Source of the DNA: CAIVAT01 sp037141055 | Lineage (GTDB): Bacteria; Bacteroidota; Bacteroidia; Bacteroidales; FEN-979 | DNA length: 23,388 nucleotides | Direction of reading: 5' to 3' | NCBI GenBank assembly: GCA_037141055.1 | Contig: JBAXDH010000061.1 | Span: 1 to 23,388, forward strand | Part shown: piece after piece, positions 1 to 7,132 of the stretch | Layout: each line of letters opens with the position of its first letter | Position numbering within the stretch: the first letter of the stretch is position 1 | Position numbers and translations under genes: made by a program | Notes under the pieces: model-generated | Seen by the model: only the letters and a program-made list of their open reading frames with translations | Database searches by the model: none | What the model was told of the DNA's origin: nothing

Positions 1-55
1 AACAGGGTAACAGGGTAACAGGGTAACAGGGTAACAGGGTAACAGGGTAACAGGG
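1..55 (+). repeat. Octamer tandem array (AACAGGGT), plus orientation
   Basis: Six perfect head-to-tail copies of the 8-mer AACAGGGT plus seven bases of a seventh, running off the left edge of the window, so the true length is unknown. There is no spacer between units, which excludes CRISPR. The same unit family, with variation as GTRACARR, recurs at 83-130 (inverted), 6960-7039 (same sense) and 7513-7568 (inverted). Confidence 0.95.
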
Positions 56-82
56 AGGATTATTAAAGATACGAAATTTTTT

Positions 83-130
83 TGTTACTTTGTCACTTTG
101 TCACTTTGTCACTTTGTCACCCTGTTACCA
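83..130 (-). repeat. Octamer tandem array, inverted orientation
   Basis: Six contiguous octamers (TGTTACTT, TGTCACTT three times, TGTCACCC, TGTTACCA) that are the reverse complement of the GTRACARR unit family seen at 1-55. Only about 27 bp separate the two arrays, so they can pair imperfectly as a hairpin. The array ends five bases before the ATG of the potassium channel gene and so occupies the place of its leader and promoter. Confidence 0.92.
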
Positions 131-135
131 AAACA

Positions 136-993
136 ATGAGCTTTCGATTCAAAACCCGTGAAGTCTTGCTTTTTATCATGGTTTCCCTGGGGGCATACAT
201 GGTTTTTATCTTTGGCTTTGCCTGGATTTATTACAATACCGGGAGCATTGAGATGACGCCTTATGCCACGCCGTACAACCATCCGGGGATAAGCGCGGGA
301 ACCAATAAAATCAATTTTGAAAAGGCTGTTTATTTCAGCATCGTTTCGTTTCATACCATCGGTTTTGGCGACATACGCCCGGTAACCCAGCTAGGCCGGC
401 AGGTTGTAATGATCCAATCGGCCATTTCGTTATTTTTCACTTCCATCTTTTCGGGGTTCCTGGTTTATTTCGTAATCAAGCGACCGCAGGATGTGTTTAC
501 CACCCAAAAAGTGTATATCCGCTTTCGGAAAGACCGCTATTTCCTTTCGCTGCGGCTTGGGAACAAGGGACGCGACATCATCGACCTGAAGAGTAAGTTT
601 GAGGCATGGACCATTGAAAACAATACCCGCGTAAGAGTATATCGCGTGGAGGAGGAGTTGCCCGACCTTGAGAAGATCCTGTATTACGACCTGAACCTGG
701 ATGATCCGCAATGCACGTCACTCCGGGATGCCGTCCATGATGCTCTTGTCAGTAAATCACTGCTGCACATGAAGTTTTCATTCATCGGGAACGATATCAA
801 AACCGGGGAACAGGTTGCCTTTGCCAAATATTACGATTCAAGGCACCTGGCATTTGGAAAGATGTTTCTCAATGTTTATTCCTGGGATACGAACGGAAGA
901 AGGAAAAATTTCCGCTGGGGGAACTTTGAGAGGATAGAACCGATGGAAGAGAAAAAGGTTGCGGGGTTTATGGATAACAAGGTAAACGGGTGA
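136..993 (+). CDS. KirBac-like inward-rectifier potassium channel
   Basis: A 285-residue inner-membrane potassium channel. Residues about 10-33 form TM1, a pore helix leads into the selectivity filter TIGFGD (residues 74-79), and residues about 86-112 form TM2. The rest is a cytosolic domain that reads like the Kir C-terminal beta fold: a segment around LRLGNKGRDII, and near the end a TGEQVAFAKYYDSRHLAFG..F segment followed by DTNGRRKNF..FERIEP, close to the bacterial Kir pattern TGQxVxARHxY...WGxxFVD...DGRxxxDYxxFHxxEP. I chose the ATG at 136. An in-frame ATG at 82 would translate the repeat array into a nonsense leader (CHFVTLSLCHPVTK). The GYG filter motif is GFG here, a known variant. The gene stands alone, converging on msrBA. 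The Kir assignment rests on remembered family patterns and is fairly sure; the conducted ion is inferred. Confidence 0.82.
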   Translation: MSFRFKTREVLLFIMVSLGAYMVFIFGFAWIYYNTGSIEMTPYATPYNHPGISAGTNKINFEKAVYFSIVSFHTIGFGDIRPVTQLGRQVVMIQSAISLFFTSIFSGFLVYFVIKRPQDVFTTQKVYIRFRKDRYFLSLRLGNKGRDIIDLKSKFEAWTIENNTRVRVYRVEEELPDLEKILYYDLNLDDPQCTSLRDAVHDALVSKSLLHMKFSFIGNDIKTGEQVAFAKYYDSRHLAFGKMFLNVYSWDTNGRRKNFRWGNFERIEPMEEKKVAGFMDNKVNG

Positions 994-1000
994 AAAACAG

Positions 1001-1029
1001 ACCTTCCAGGTCTACAAGACCTGGAAGGT
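1001..1029. terminator. Perfect 12-bp hairpin between convergent genes
   Basis: ACCTTCCAGGTC (1001-1012) is followed by a five-base loop and its exact reverse complement (1018-1029). It starts 7 bp after the channel stop codon and ends 8 bp before the msrBA stop codon, so it can serve as a two-way terminator for the converging transcripts. There is only a short T tract. The core (CCTTCCAGGT) resembles a palindrome I remember as dispersed in Bacteroidota intergenic regions, so it may be a repeat co-opted as a terminator. Confidence 0.65.
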
Positions 1030-1037
1030 TTATGAAT

Positions 1038-1991
1038 TCAGAACCGCTTCACATATCCGTGGCAGTATGGCGCCGTTCCCTTATGGTCATAATAATCCTG
1101 GTGATAATCCTCTGCCTTCCAGAATGTTTTGGCCGGGATCAGTTCTGTGACCACCTTGAATCCTTTTTCTTTCAACCGGCCGATCAGTTTACCGGCAATT
1201 TCTTTTTGTTCTTCATTGCGATAGAAAACGGCTGAACGGTATTGTTCTCCCCAATCGGGTCCCTGGTGGTTCCATTGTGTGGGGTCGTGGGTTTCAAAAA
1301 ACATCTTAGCCACGCTTTCGTAATTGGTCTGCTTCGGGTCAAAAACCACTTCGATCGCTTCGTAATGGCCGGTATTGCCCGCACAAACTTCTTTATAGGT
1401 TGGCTTTTCGGTTTTTCCGCCGGTGTAACCAACTTCTGTCGTTATAACGCCTTTGATCTTCTGCATATAATACTCCACTCCCCAGAAACATCCTCCGGCG
1501 AAGATGGCGGTATCAGTTGCGGCCGTTTGCCCGGCAGGCACGAACTCAAGGGAAATGGAATTCACGCAGTGGCGGGTGTCTTTTGCTGTTAATCCTTCGC
1601 CGGAAAAAACATGTCCCAGGTGTGCACCGCAGGCTGCACACTCGATTTCTGTGCGCATGCCGTCGGCATCGGGAATTCGTTTTACCGCCCCCGGGATTTC
1701 ATCGTCAAAAGCCGGCCACCCGCAATGTGCATCGAACTTATCCGTTGAACGATACAGCGGGGTGCCGCATCTCTTGCACGCGTAGGTCCCGTTCTCCGTG
1801 AATTTCTCGTATTTTCCCGTGTACGGGGCTTCGGTTCCTTTTTGAACGATCACGCGCTCTTCATCGGGGGTCAGTTGCTTGAATTTCATGTTCGTTTTGT
1901 TGGTAGTGGCCGCCTGATGCTGGTTCTGCGAACAGCCCGCCAGGGCCAGCATTAAAAAGCCAAAGATAAGCATACAATTTTTGATTTGCAT
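1038..1991 (-). CDS. msrBA: Exported MsrB-MsrA methionine sulfoxide reductase lipoprotein
   Basis: A 317-residue fusion that reduces both stereoisomers of oxidised methionine. The N-terminus is a lipoprotein signal with lipobox LAGC (Cys20), so the enzyme is expected to be anchored in the cell envelope. The MsrB domain (about 37-150) has both zinc-binding CxxC pairs (Cys72/75 and Cys118/121) and the catalytic cysteine in RHCVNS (Cys142). The MsrA domain (about 160-317) has GCFWG with catalytic Cys168 and a C-terminal resolving candidate, Cys310 in CHGYVKRF. The order is B then A, the reverse of the MsrA-MsrB order known from several pathogens. An internal ATG at residue 35 would give a cytoplasmic form, but the clear signal favours the start at 1991. 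No partner such as a CcdA-type electron donor lies next to it. Confidence 0.95.
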   Translation of the reverse strand: MQIKNCMLIFGFLMLALAGCSQNQHQAATTNKTNMKFKQLTPDEERVIVQKGTEAPYTGKYEKFTENGTYACKRCGTPLYRSTDKFDAHCGWPAFDDEIPGAVKRIPDADGMRTEIECAACGAHLGHVFSGEGLTAKDTRHCVNSISLEFVPAGQTAATDTAIFAGGCFWGVEYYMQKIKGVITTEVGYTGGKTEKPTYKEVCAGNTGHYEAIEVVFDPKQTNYESVAKMFFETHDPTQWNHQGPDWGEQYRSAVFYRNEEQKEIAGKLIGRLKEKGFKVVTELIPAKTFWKAEDYHQDYYDHKGTAPYCHGYVKRF

Positions 1992-2063
1992 CTAAAATAT
2001 ATTTGGTCTTAATAAATACGAAAAAAAAGTTAAATTGTTACTTTGATCAGGAGATTCATAAAA

Positions 2064-2176
2064 ATTTAACCACAAAGGCCTCAAAGGAGTTCACGAAGGA
2101 ACACAAAGGAAGTCCCAATGATTTTAAACCCTTTGTGTCCCTTTATGCCGCACTTGGTGTGCCTTTGTGGTTAAAT
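2064..2176. repeat. Palindromic MITE-like intergenic element
   Basis: Perfect 16-bp terminal inverted repeats, ATTTAACCACAAAGGC at 2064-2079 and its complement at 2161-2176, enclose a core with a second, imperfect pair of CACAAAG/CTTTGTG arms (about 2099-2108 and 2131-2140). The whole 113 bp can fold into one long hairpin. A small open reading frame (2003-2221) crosses it, but its protein is only translated repeat. It has no transposase, so if mobile it would be non-autonomous. It fills most of the gap between msrBA and the kinase. Confidence 0.85.
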
Positions 2177-2244
2177 ATTTGTATTTTTGTCCATTGTTTC
2201 TTAAACAATATTCCTGCCTGAATCATCACTTTGAAATTTAACAT

Positions 2245-3285
2245 ATGAAGAAAATCCTCGGAATGGGTAACGCCCTTGTCGACATCATGATCCCGATTGA
2301 AAATGACAATATTCTTGAACTGCTGGCTTTGCCTAAAGGAAGCATGCAGCTTGTCGACATCGACCGCAGCAACACGGTGCTGTCAGCGCTGAAGGATTAC
2401 AAGAAAACCCATTCAGCAGGAGGTTCGGCGGCGAACACCATTCATGGCCTGGCAATGCTGGGGGCTGAAACCGGGTATATCGGGGTAGTGGGCGAGGATG
2501 AACTTGGCGGTTACTTCGTTCGTGAGCTGATAAAAGCAGGGGTAGACCCTCACATGATTCACAGCAGCCGGGAAACCGGAAGGGCAGTTGCCCTGGTAAC
2601 CCCCGACTCGGAGCGCACCTTTGCCACCTTTCTTGGGGCGGCCATTGAACTGGCAGCGGAGCATCTTACCCCACCCCTTACCCCTCCCCGGGAAGGAGGG
2701 GGAACGGATCCCGCATCCCGGATCCCGCATCCCTCACACAGCATATTCAAAGGATATTCATACTTCCACATCGAGGGATACCTTGTTCAGAACCATGAGT
2801 TGATTCGCCGTGCGGTAGAGATGGCAAAGGAGAACGGCCTGGTCGTATCCCTCGACATGGCCAGCTACAATGTGGTGGAGGCCAACAAGGAATTCCTGTT
2901 GTCGATCATTGCCGATTATGTGGATATCGTTTTTGCGAACGAAGATGAAGCCCGGGCGCTCACCGGGTTTGAGCCGGAGGAAGCCCTGCAGGAAATAAGC
3001 AAAATGTCGCAGATTGCAGTCGTGAAAACCGGAAGCAGCGGCTCGATGATAAAATCGGGCAAGGATCAATACATCATCGGCGTGATCGATGTCGACCCCA
3101 TCGATACCACCGGCGCAGGCGACCTGTATGCCGCCGGGTTTCTTTTCGGACTTGCCAATGGCAAGGCCCTGCAGGAGTGCGGCGAACTCGGCGCCGTGCT
3201 AGCAGGAAATGTGATCGAATTCATGGGATCAAAGATGTCGCCCGAACGATGGGAAAAAATCAGGGCTGAAGTGATAAAATCATGA
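2245..3285 (+). CDS. PfkB-family carbohydrate/nucleoside kinase with in-frame repeat insertion
   Basis: A 346-residue ribokinase-fold kinase that transfers phosphate from ATP to a sugar or nucleoside; adenosine-kinase-like members are the nearest match from memory. Visible signatures are the N-terminal GMGNALVDI, the AGGSAANTIHGLAMLG substrate-binding region (about 58-73), and the C-terminal DTTGAGDLYAAGF signature with catalytic Asp293. Between the conserved LGAAIELAAEHLTP and FKGYSYFHIEGY segments sit about 22-25 extra residues (roughly 144-166) rich in Pro, Gly and Arg. They are encoded by a GC-rich palindrome and a perfect 14-bp tandem duplication. The reading frame stays open, so the enzyme may still fold with an extra loop. 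It lies upstream of EF-G2 with a 215-bp gap and appears to be a separate transcription unit. Substrate unknown. Confidence 0.9.
   Translation: MKKILGMGNALVDIMIPIENDNILELLALPKGSMQLVDIDRSNTVLSALKDYKKTHSAGGSAANTIHGLAMLGAETGYIGVVGEDELGGYFVRELIKAGVDPHMIHSSRETGRAVALVTPDSERTFATFLGAAIELAAEHLTPPLTPPREGGGTDPASRIPHPSHSIFKGYSYFHIEGYLVQNHELIRRAVEMAKENGLVVSLDMASYNVVEANKEFLLSIIADYVDIVFANEDEARALTGFEPEEALQEISKMSQIAVVKTGSSGSMIKSGKDQYIIGVIDVDPIDTTGAGDLYAAGFLFGLANGKALQECGELGAVLAGNVIEFMGSKMSPERWEKIRAEVIKS
2664..2739. repeat. GC-rich repeat inserted in frame within the kinase gene
   Basis: The segment contains a CCCCTCC...GGAGGGG inverted pair (2681-2687 and 2695-2701), then GGATCCCGCATCCC duplicated exactly in tandem (2706-2719 and 2720-2733). 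It encodes LTPPLTPPREGG followed by a Pro/His/Ser stretch that matches no PfkB motif. The CCCCTCCC/GGGAGGGG palindrome resembles a repeat family I remember as common in Bacteroidota and other genomes, sometimes appearing inside proteins. Insert limits are estimated from where kinase similarity resumes. Confidence 0.8.
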
Positions 3286-3340
3286 CGCATGATATGTGAT
3301 GCGTGACAAGGAAACTGTTTATCCGATCCAACACCTCTTT

Positions 3341-3388
3341 ATTGTCCTCATTATCTGCATTGTCTGCATTGTTTGCACGGTCCGCATT
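3341..3388 (+). repeat. Degenerate 9-bp tandem repeat (ATTGTCTGC)
   Basis: Consecutive 9-mers ATTGTCCTC, ATTATCTGC, ATTGTCTGC, ATTGTTTGC and ACGGTCCGC, then a partial copy, occupy the leader between the kinase and EF-G2, about 30 bp upstream of the proposed promoter. Units are contiguous and imperfect. No gene overlaps them. Confidence 0.75.
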
Positions 3389-3414
3389 TCATCATTAAAT
3401 CCTTTGGGGGGATA

Positions 3415-3445
3415 TTGGTTAATTGCGTAATAATTCCTAATTTTG
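3415..3445 (+). promoter_or_regulatory. Candidate Bacteroidota sigma-70-type promoter for EF-G2
   Basis: TAATTTTG at 3438-3445 fits the Bacteroidota -7 box TAnnTTTG exactly. TTGG at 3415-3418 lies 19 bp upstream, near the expected -33 position. The EF-G2 ATG is 56 bp downstream of the -7 box. This is a motif match only. Confidence 0.45.
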
Positions 3446-3500
3446 TTGCCCTTTCACGAAAATAATAATTTTCAGTCACTTATATAATCACTTAACTGCC

Positions 3501-5636
3501 ATGAAGGTATACCAAACCAACGAAATCCGCAACATCGCCCTCATCGGGGGTGCAAAATCAGGTAAAACAACGCTAGCCGAAGCAATGCTTTTTGAAGGAG
3601 GGGTGATCAGTCGCAGGGGATCAGTGGAAGACAAGAACACGGTTTCCGACTATCGCCCGATTGAACTCGAACGCCAGAATTCAGTATCCGCAACGATCCT
3701 CTATACCTTGTTTGACAACAAGAAGATCAACATCATTGACACCCCTGGTTTTGATGACTTTTGCGGAGAAGTGATCTCCGCACTTCGCGTGGTTGACGCT
3801 GCAGTTATGCTTGTAAATGGTCAAAACGGCGTTGAAGTAGGTACCGAGATCACCTGGCGGTATGCAACGCGTGCCAATACCCCGGTTATATTTGTGATGA
3901 ACCATCTTGACCAGGAGAATGCCAATTTCGACGAAACCCTTCGCCAGATGAAGGCGCAGTTCGGCAAGAACGTGACACTGATGCAGTACCCCGTGAATGC
4001 AGGTTCGGGATTCAATACCATCATCGATCTGTTGAAAATGAAACAAATCAGGTTTACCGCCGGTGGAGGCAAACCTGAAATATCCGACATCCCTGCAGGC
4101 GAAAAGGATAAGGCCGAAGAAATGTATGCCTCCCTGATGGAAGAACTGGCATCCAAGGATGAAGCATTGATGGAGATTTTCTTTGACAAAGGAGTCCTTA
4201 CCGAAGAGCAGATGCTCCAGGCCCTGAAAACGGGGTTGATCAACCGGACCATTTTCCCGGTCATGTGCACCTGTGCCAAACAGGCCATGGGCGCGGGCCG
4301 CCTGCTCGAATTCATTACAGGCAGTGTTCCCGCACCCAACGAAATGCCCGGACTGAAAACCAAGGAAGGAAAACTTCTGACCTGCAAATCGACCGATCCG
4401 GCCACGGCCTTTATCTTCAAGACCTCGATTGAACAGCACCTGGGAGAGATATCCTATTTCAAAGTTTACGGCGGCGAAATCACCGAAGCCATGGACATGG
4501 TAAACCCGGTCCGCCAGTCAAAAGAACGCCTGTCACAGCTTTTTGTGATCAATGGAAAAAATCGGGAAAAGGTTGAAAAAATGGTGGCCGGTGATATTGG
4601 TGCCACCATCAAGCTGAAAAATTCATTTACCAACAACACGCTGAATTCCCTCAAGAATCCAGATGATGTCGTTGAACCTATCACCTATCCTGACCCCAAG
4701 TTCAGAACGGCAGTGAGGGCCAAAAACAATGCCGATGATGAAAAGATAAACATCGTGCTTCATGAATTGGCCAAGATGGACCCGACGCTGGTCATGGGCT
4801 ATTCAAGGGAACTGAAGCAGATGATTTTGCAGGGACAGGGAGAACTTCATCTCAACCTGGCCAAATGGCACGTGGAAATGCTGGAGAAAATCCCCATGGA
4901 ATTTTATGCTCCCCGCATCCCCTATCGTGAAACCATCACCAAACCGGCCAAATCAATGTACCGCCATAAAAAACAGTCCGGGGGTTCCGGGCAGTTCGGC
5001 GAGGTTCACATGTCTATACAGCCGTACAAGGAAGGGATGGCCGACCAGTCAGAATTCCCCATCCGCGGCCGCGATGTTGTCGAACTCGACTGGGGCGGAC
5101 GCCTCCAGATGAATAACTGTATTGTCGGGGGCGCCATTGACGCCAGGTTTTTACCTGCCATCATGAAAGGCCTCATGGAAAAGATGGAAGAGGGACCGCT
5201 CACCGGTTCGTATGCCCGCGACATCGTCGTGAACGTTTACGACGGAAAGATGCACCCGGTCGATTCCAACGAAATCTCCTTCAAACTGGCAGGCCGCAAT
5301 GCCTTCCGGGAAGCTTTTAAAAATGCCGGTCCGAAAATCATGGAACCTATTTATGACGTGGAAGTTATTGTTCCCGAAGATAAAATGGGTGAAGTCATGA
5401 CCGACCTCCAGGGTCGCCGTGCGGTGATCATGGGCATGGACAGTGAAGGAAATTACCAGAAAATCATGGCCAAAGTCCCACTGGCAGAGTTGAACCGGTA
5501 TTCTACGGCGCTTAGCTCCATCACCAGCGGCCGTGCTACCTACAACATGAAGTTTGCCGAATATGCGCAGGTTCCGGCCGATATCCAGGACAAGTTGCTC
5601 AAGGCATACGAAGACCAGGAAAAAGACGAAGAATAA
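3501..5636 (+). CDS. fusA2: EF-G2, elongation factor G paralogue with altered GTPase motifs
   Basis: A 711-residue paralogue of translational elongation factor G with the full five-domain length. It resembles Bacteroides EF-G2 along its whole sequence as I remember it (same MKVYQTNEI start, same SGGSGQFGEV domain IV and GRRAVIMGM domain V segments). The P-loop GGAKSGKTT (16-24) is intact. The switch II motif DTPGHVDF is DTPGFDDF, so the catalytic histidine is Phe84. The switch I RGITI region is degenerate (ERQNSVS, 57-63). The G4 motif NKxD is NHLD (134-137). These changes predict weak or absent GTP hydrolysis. Bacteroides EF-G2 is reported to support translocation without GTP hydrolysis under carbon limitation; that role is inferred here. 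A strong terminator follows. The ordinary fusA is presumably elsewhere in the genome. Confidence 0.9.
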   Translation: MKVYQTNEIRNIALIGGAKSGKTTLAEAMLFEGGVISRRGSVEDKNTVSDYRPIELERQNSVSATILYTLFDNKKINIIDTPGFDDFCGEVISALRVVDAAVMLVNGQNGVEVGTEITWRYATRANTPVIFVMNHLDQENANFDETLRQMKAQFGKNVTLMQYPVNAGSGFNTIIDLLKMKQIRFTAGGGKPEISDIPAGEKDKAEEMYASLMEELASKDEALMEIFFDKGVLTEEQMLQALKTGLINRTIFPVMCTCAKQAMGAGRLLEFITGSVPAPNEMPGLKTKEGKLLTCKSTDPATAFIFKTSIEQHLGEISYFKVYGGEITEAMDMVNPVRQSKERLSQLFVINGKNREKVEKMVAGDIGATIKLKNSFTNNTLNSLKNPDDVVEPITYPDPKFRTAVRAKNNADDEKINIVLHELAKMDPTLVMGYSRELKQMILQGQGELHLNLAKWHVEMLEKIPMEFYAPRIPYRETITKPAKSMYRHKKQSGGSGQFGEVHMSIQPYKEGMADQSEFPIRGRDVVELDWGGRLQMNNCIVGGAIDARFLPAIMKGLMEKMEEGPLTGSYARDIVVNVYDGKMHPVDSNEISFKLAGRNAFREAFKNAGPKIMEPIYDVEVIVPEDKMGEVMTDLQGRRAVIMGMDSEGNYQKIMAKVPLAELNRYSTALSSITSGRATYNMKFAEYAQVPADIQDKLLKAYEDQEKDEE

Positions 5637-5655
5637 ACAACTCATGCTTCAATGG

Positions 5656-5684
5656 AAAACCCGGTCTTTTGGCCGGGTTTTTTT
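5656..5684 (+). terminator. Rho-independent terminator after EF-G2
   Basis: A 9-bp perfect stem AAAACCCGG (5656-5664) / CCGGGTTTT (5673-5681) with an 8-base loop runs into seven T residues. It starts 20 bp after the EF-G2 stop codon and ends 18 bp before the start of the MFS gene, so it should separate the two transcripts. Confidence 0.9.
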
Positions 5685-5701
5685 GAATACAGCCAACACA
5701 A

Positions 5702-6964
5702 ATGTCAAGCGGGGATACACCAGCAACCAAACATGACGCATATGCCGTGCTGAAGGTGGGCGATTTCCGGCTTTTCCTGACGTTCCGATTTTTCACGACC
5801 ATCGCCTTCCAGATGCAAGGACTCATTGTTGGCTGGCAAATGTACGAGCTGACAAGAGATCCCCTGGCCCTCGGGCTGATCGGCCTGGCCGAAGCCCTGC
5901 CAAATATCGCTACAGCACTGTTTGCCGGGCATGTTGCCGACAAGTATAACCGGAAACGCATCATTATCTGGTTCACGCTGCTTTTCCTGGTCGGGACCGT
6001 ATTGTTGTTCCTGTTTTCAATTCGGTCAATTGGAATTGTTGCCGCGTTCGGCGTATTCCCGATCTACCTGGTCGTCATGATCTCGGGAATCTCACGGTCG
6101 TTTCTGTATCCATCGATCATTGCCATGATGTCGCAGATCATTCCCAGGCATCTCTATACCAATGCTTCAACCTGGAGCAGCACCATGTGGCATGTCGCAG
6201 CCATTACCGGCCCCGCGCTGGGAGGATTGATCTACGGTTTTTTGGGCGTCCGGGTTGCGTATATGACCGTGCTCTTTTTCCTGCTGCTTGCGCTGTTGCT
6301 TCTTGGTTTTGTGAAAAACCATCCGTTGCCCCGGTTTGTGGCCGGAGAATCTTTGTATCACCGGTTATCGTCTGGACTGAGATTTGTGTTCAACAACCAG
6401 GTGTTGCTGGGAGCCATGTCCCTCGACATGTTTGCGGTGCTTTTCGGCGGTGCGGTTGCCATGTTGCCGGTATTTGCTGCGGAGGTGCTGAAAGTAGGTC
6501 CGCAGGGACTTGGTTTTTTACGGGCTGCCCCCATGCTGGGCGCTGTGGCGATGTCGCTGGTAATGGCTCACCGGCCCCCGATGATACATGCCGGAAGGTA
6601 CCTTATGATCGGAGTAGGAGGTTTTGGTCTCAGCATCATATGCTTTGCCCTGTCCCATAATTTTTATCTCTCCCTCGGATTGCTGATGCTGAGCGGGATG
6701 TTCGACAACATCAGCGTCATTATCCGCGCTACTGCCATGCAACTGCTCACCCCCGATGAGATGCGCGGCCGCGTGGCGTCGGTCAATGCCATCTTCATCG
6801 GGTCTTCCAATGAAATCGGATCATTCGAATCGGGGGTGGCGGCAAAGCTGATGGGATTGATCCCGTCGGTAATCTTTGGTGGTATCATGACCCTGGGAAT
6901 CGTAGGATTTACGTCAAAATTTGCCCCAAGGCTCCGGAGGTTGAATATGAGGGAGATTGGGTAG
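5702..6964 (+). CDS. MFS exporter of the MFS_3/EntS-like family
   Basis: A 420-residue inner-membrane protein with about 12 hydrophobic segments, matching the usual major facilitator length. Between TM2 and TM3 it has GHVADKYNRKR (about 80-90), a version of the MFS motif A loop. Near the C-terminus it has PDEMRGRVASVNAIFIGSSNEIGSFESGVAAKLMG, typical of the MFS_3 (enterobactin exporter EntS-like, transmembrane secretion effector) family. It probably exports a small molecule using the proton gradient; the substrate cannot be read from the sequence and no siderophore genes are nearby. Translation starts 18 bp after the EF-G2 terminator. The stop codon TAG is embedded in the first degenerate unit of the octamer array that follows. 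Confidence 0.85.
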   Translation: MSSGDTPATKHDAYAVLKVGDFRLFLTFRFFTTIAFQMQGLIVGWQMYELTRDPLALGLIGLAEALPNIATALFAGHVADKYNRKRIIIWFTLLFLVGTVLLFLFSIRSIGIVAAFGVFPIYLVVMISGISRSFLYPSIIAMMSQIIPRHLYTNASTWSSTMWHVAAITGPALGGLIYGFLGVRVAYMTVLFFLLLALLLLGFVKNHPLPRFVAGESLYHRLSSGLRFVFNNQVLLGAMSLDMFAVLFGGAVAMLPVFAAEVLKVGPQGLGFLRAAPMLGAVAMSLVMAHRPPMIHAGRYLMIGVGGFGLSIICFALSHNFYLSLGLLMLSGMFDNISVIIRATAMQLLTPDEMRGRVASVNAIFIGSSNEIGSFESGVAAKLMGLIPSVIFGGIMTLGIVGFTSKFAPRLRRLNMREIG

Positions 6965-7047
6965 CAGGGGAATAGGGTAACAAGGCGACAAAGTAACGGG
7001 GTAACAGAGTAACAGGGTGACAGGGTAACAAGGTAACAGGGGACGGA
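6960..7047 (+). repeat. Octamer tandem array, plus orientation, left of the S23 gene
   Basis: About ten contiguous 8-bp units: GGTAGCAG and GGGAATAG (degenerate), then GGTAACAA, GGCGACAA, AGTAACGG, GGTAACAG, AGTAACAG, GGTGACAG, GGTAACAA and GGTAACAG, ending in a decayed copy. The TAG in the first unit is the MFS stop codon. Seventeen bases (7004-7020) are exactly complementary to 7517-7533 in the array on the other side of the S23 gene. Confidence 0.93.
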
Positions 7048-7132
7048 GAAAGGTTCGAACGATTAATTGTGAAATTTCTGGATTTTTTGTATTACCTATT
7101 CCTGTCTTTCTGATTAAGCAGAAACCTTAATC

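Noticed and set aside
1..130. CRISPR array
   Set aside because: Units are 8 bp, contiguous and without spacers; no cas genes nearby.
82..135. N-terminal extension of the potassium channel from the ATG at 82
   Set aside because: The extra 18 residues are translated octamer repeat; the ATG at 136 gives a normal channel N-terminus.
2003..2221. A 72-residue plus-strand gene
   Set aside because: It spans the palindromic repeat element, its protein is translated repeat, and it matches no family.
3285..3304. Terminator after the kinase (ACGCAT/ATGCGT arms)
   Set aside because: A six-base stem without a T tract; no better than chance.
3681..4439. A 252-residue minus-strand reading frame
   Set aside because: Lies wholly opposite the well-supported EF-G2 gene and shows no domain; a shadow frame.
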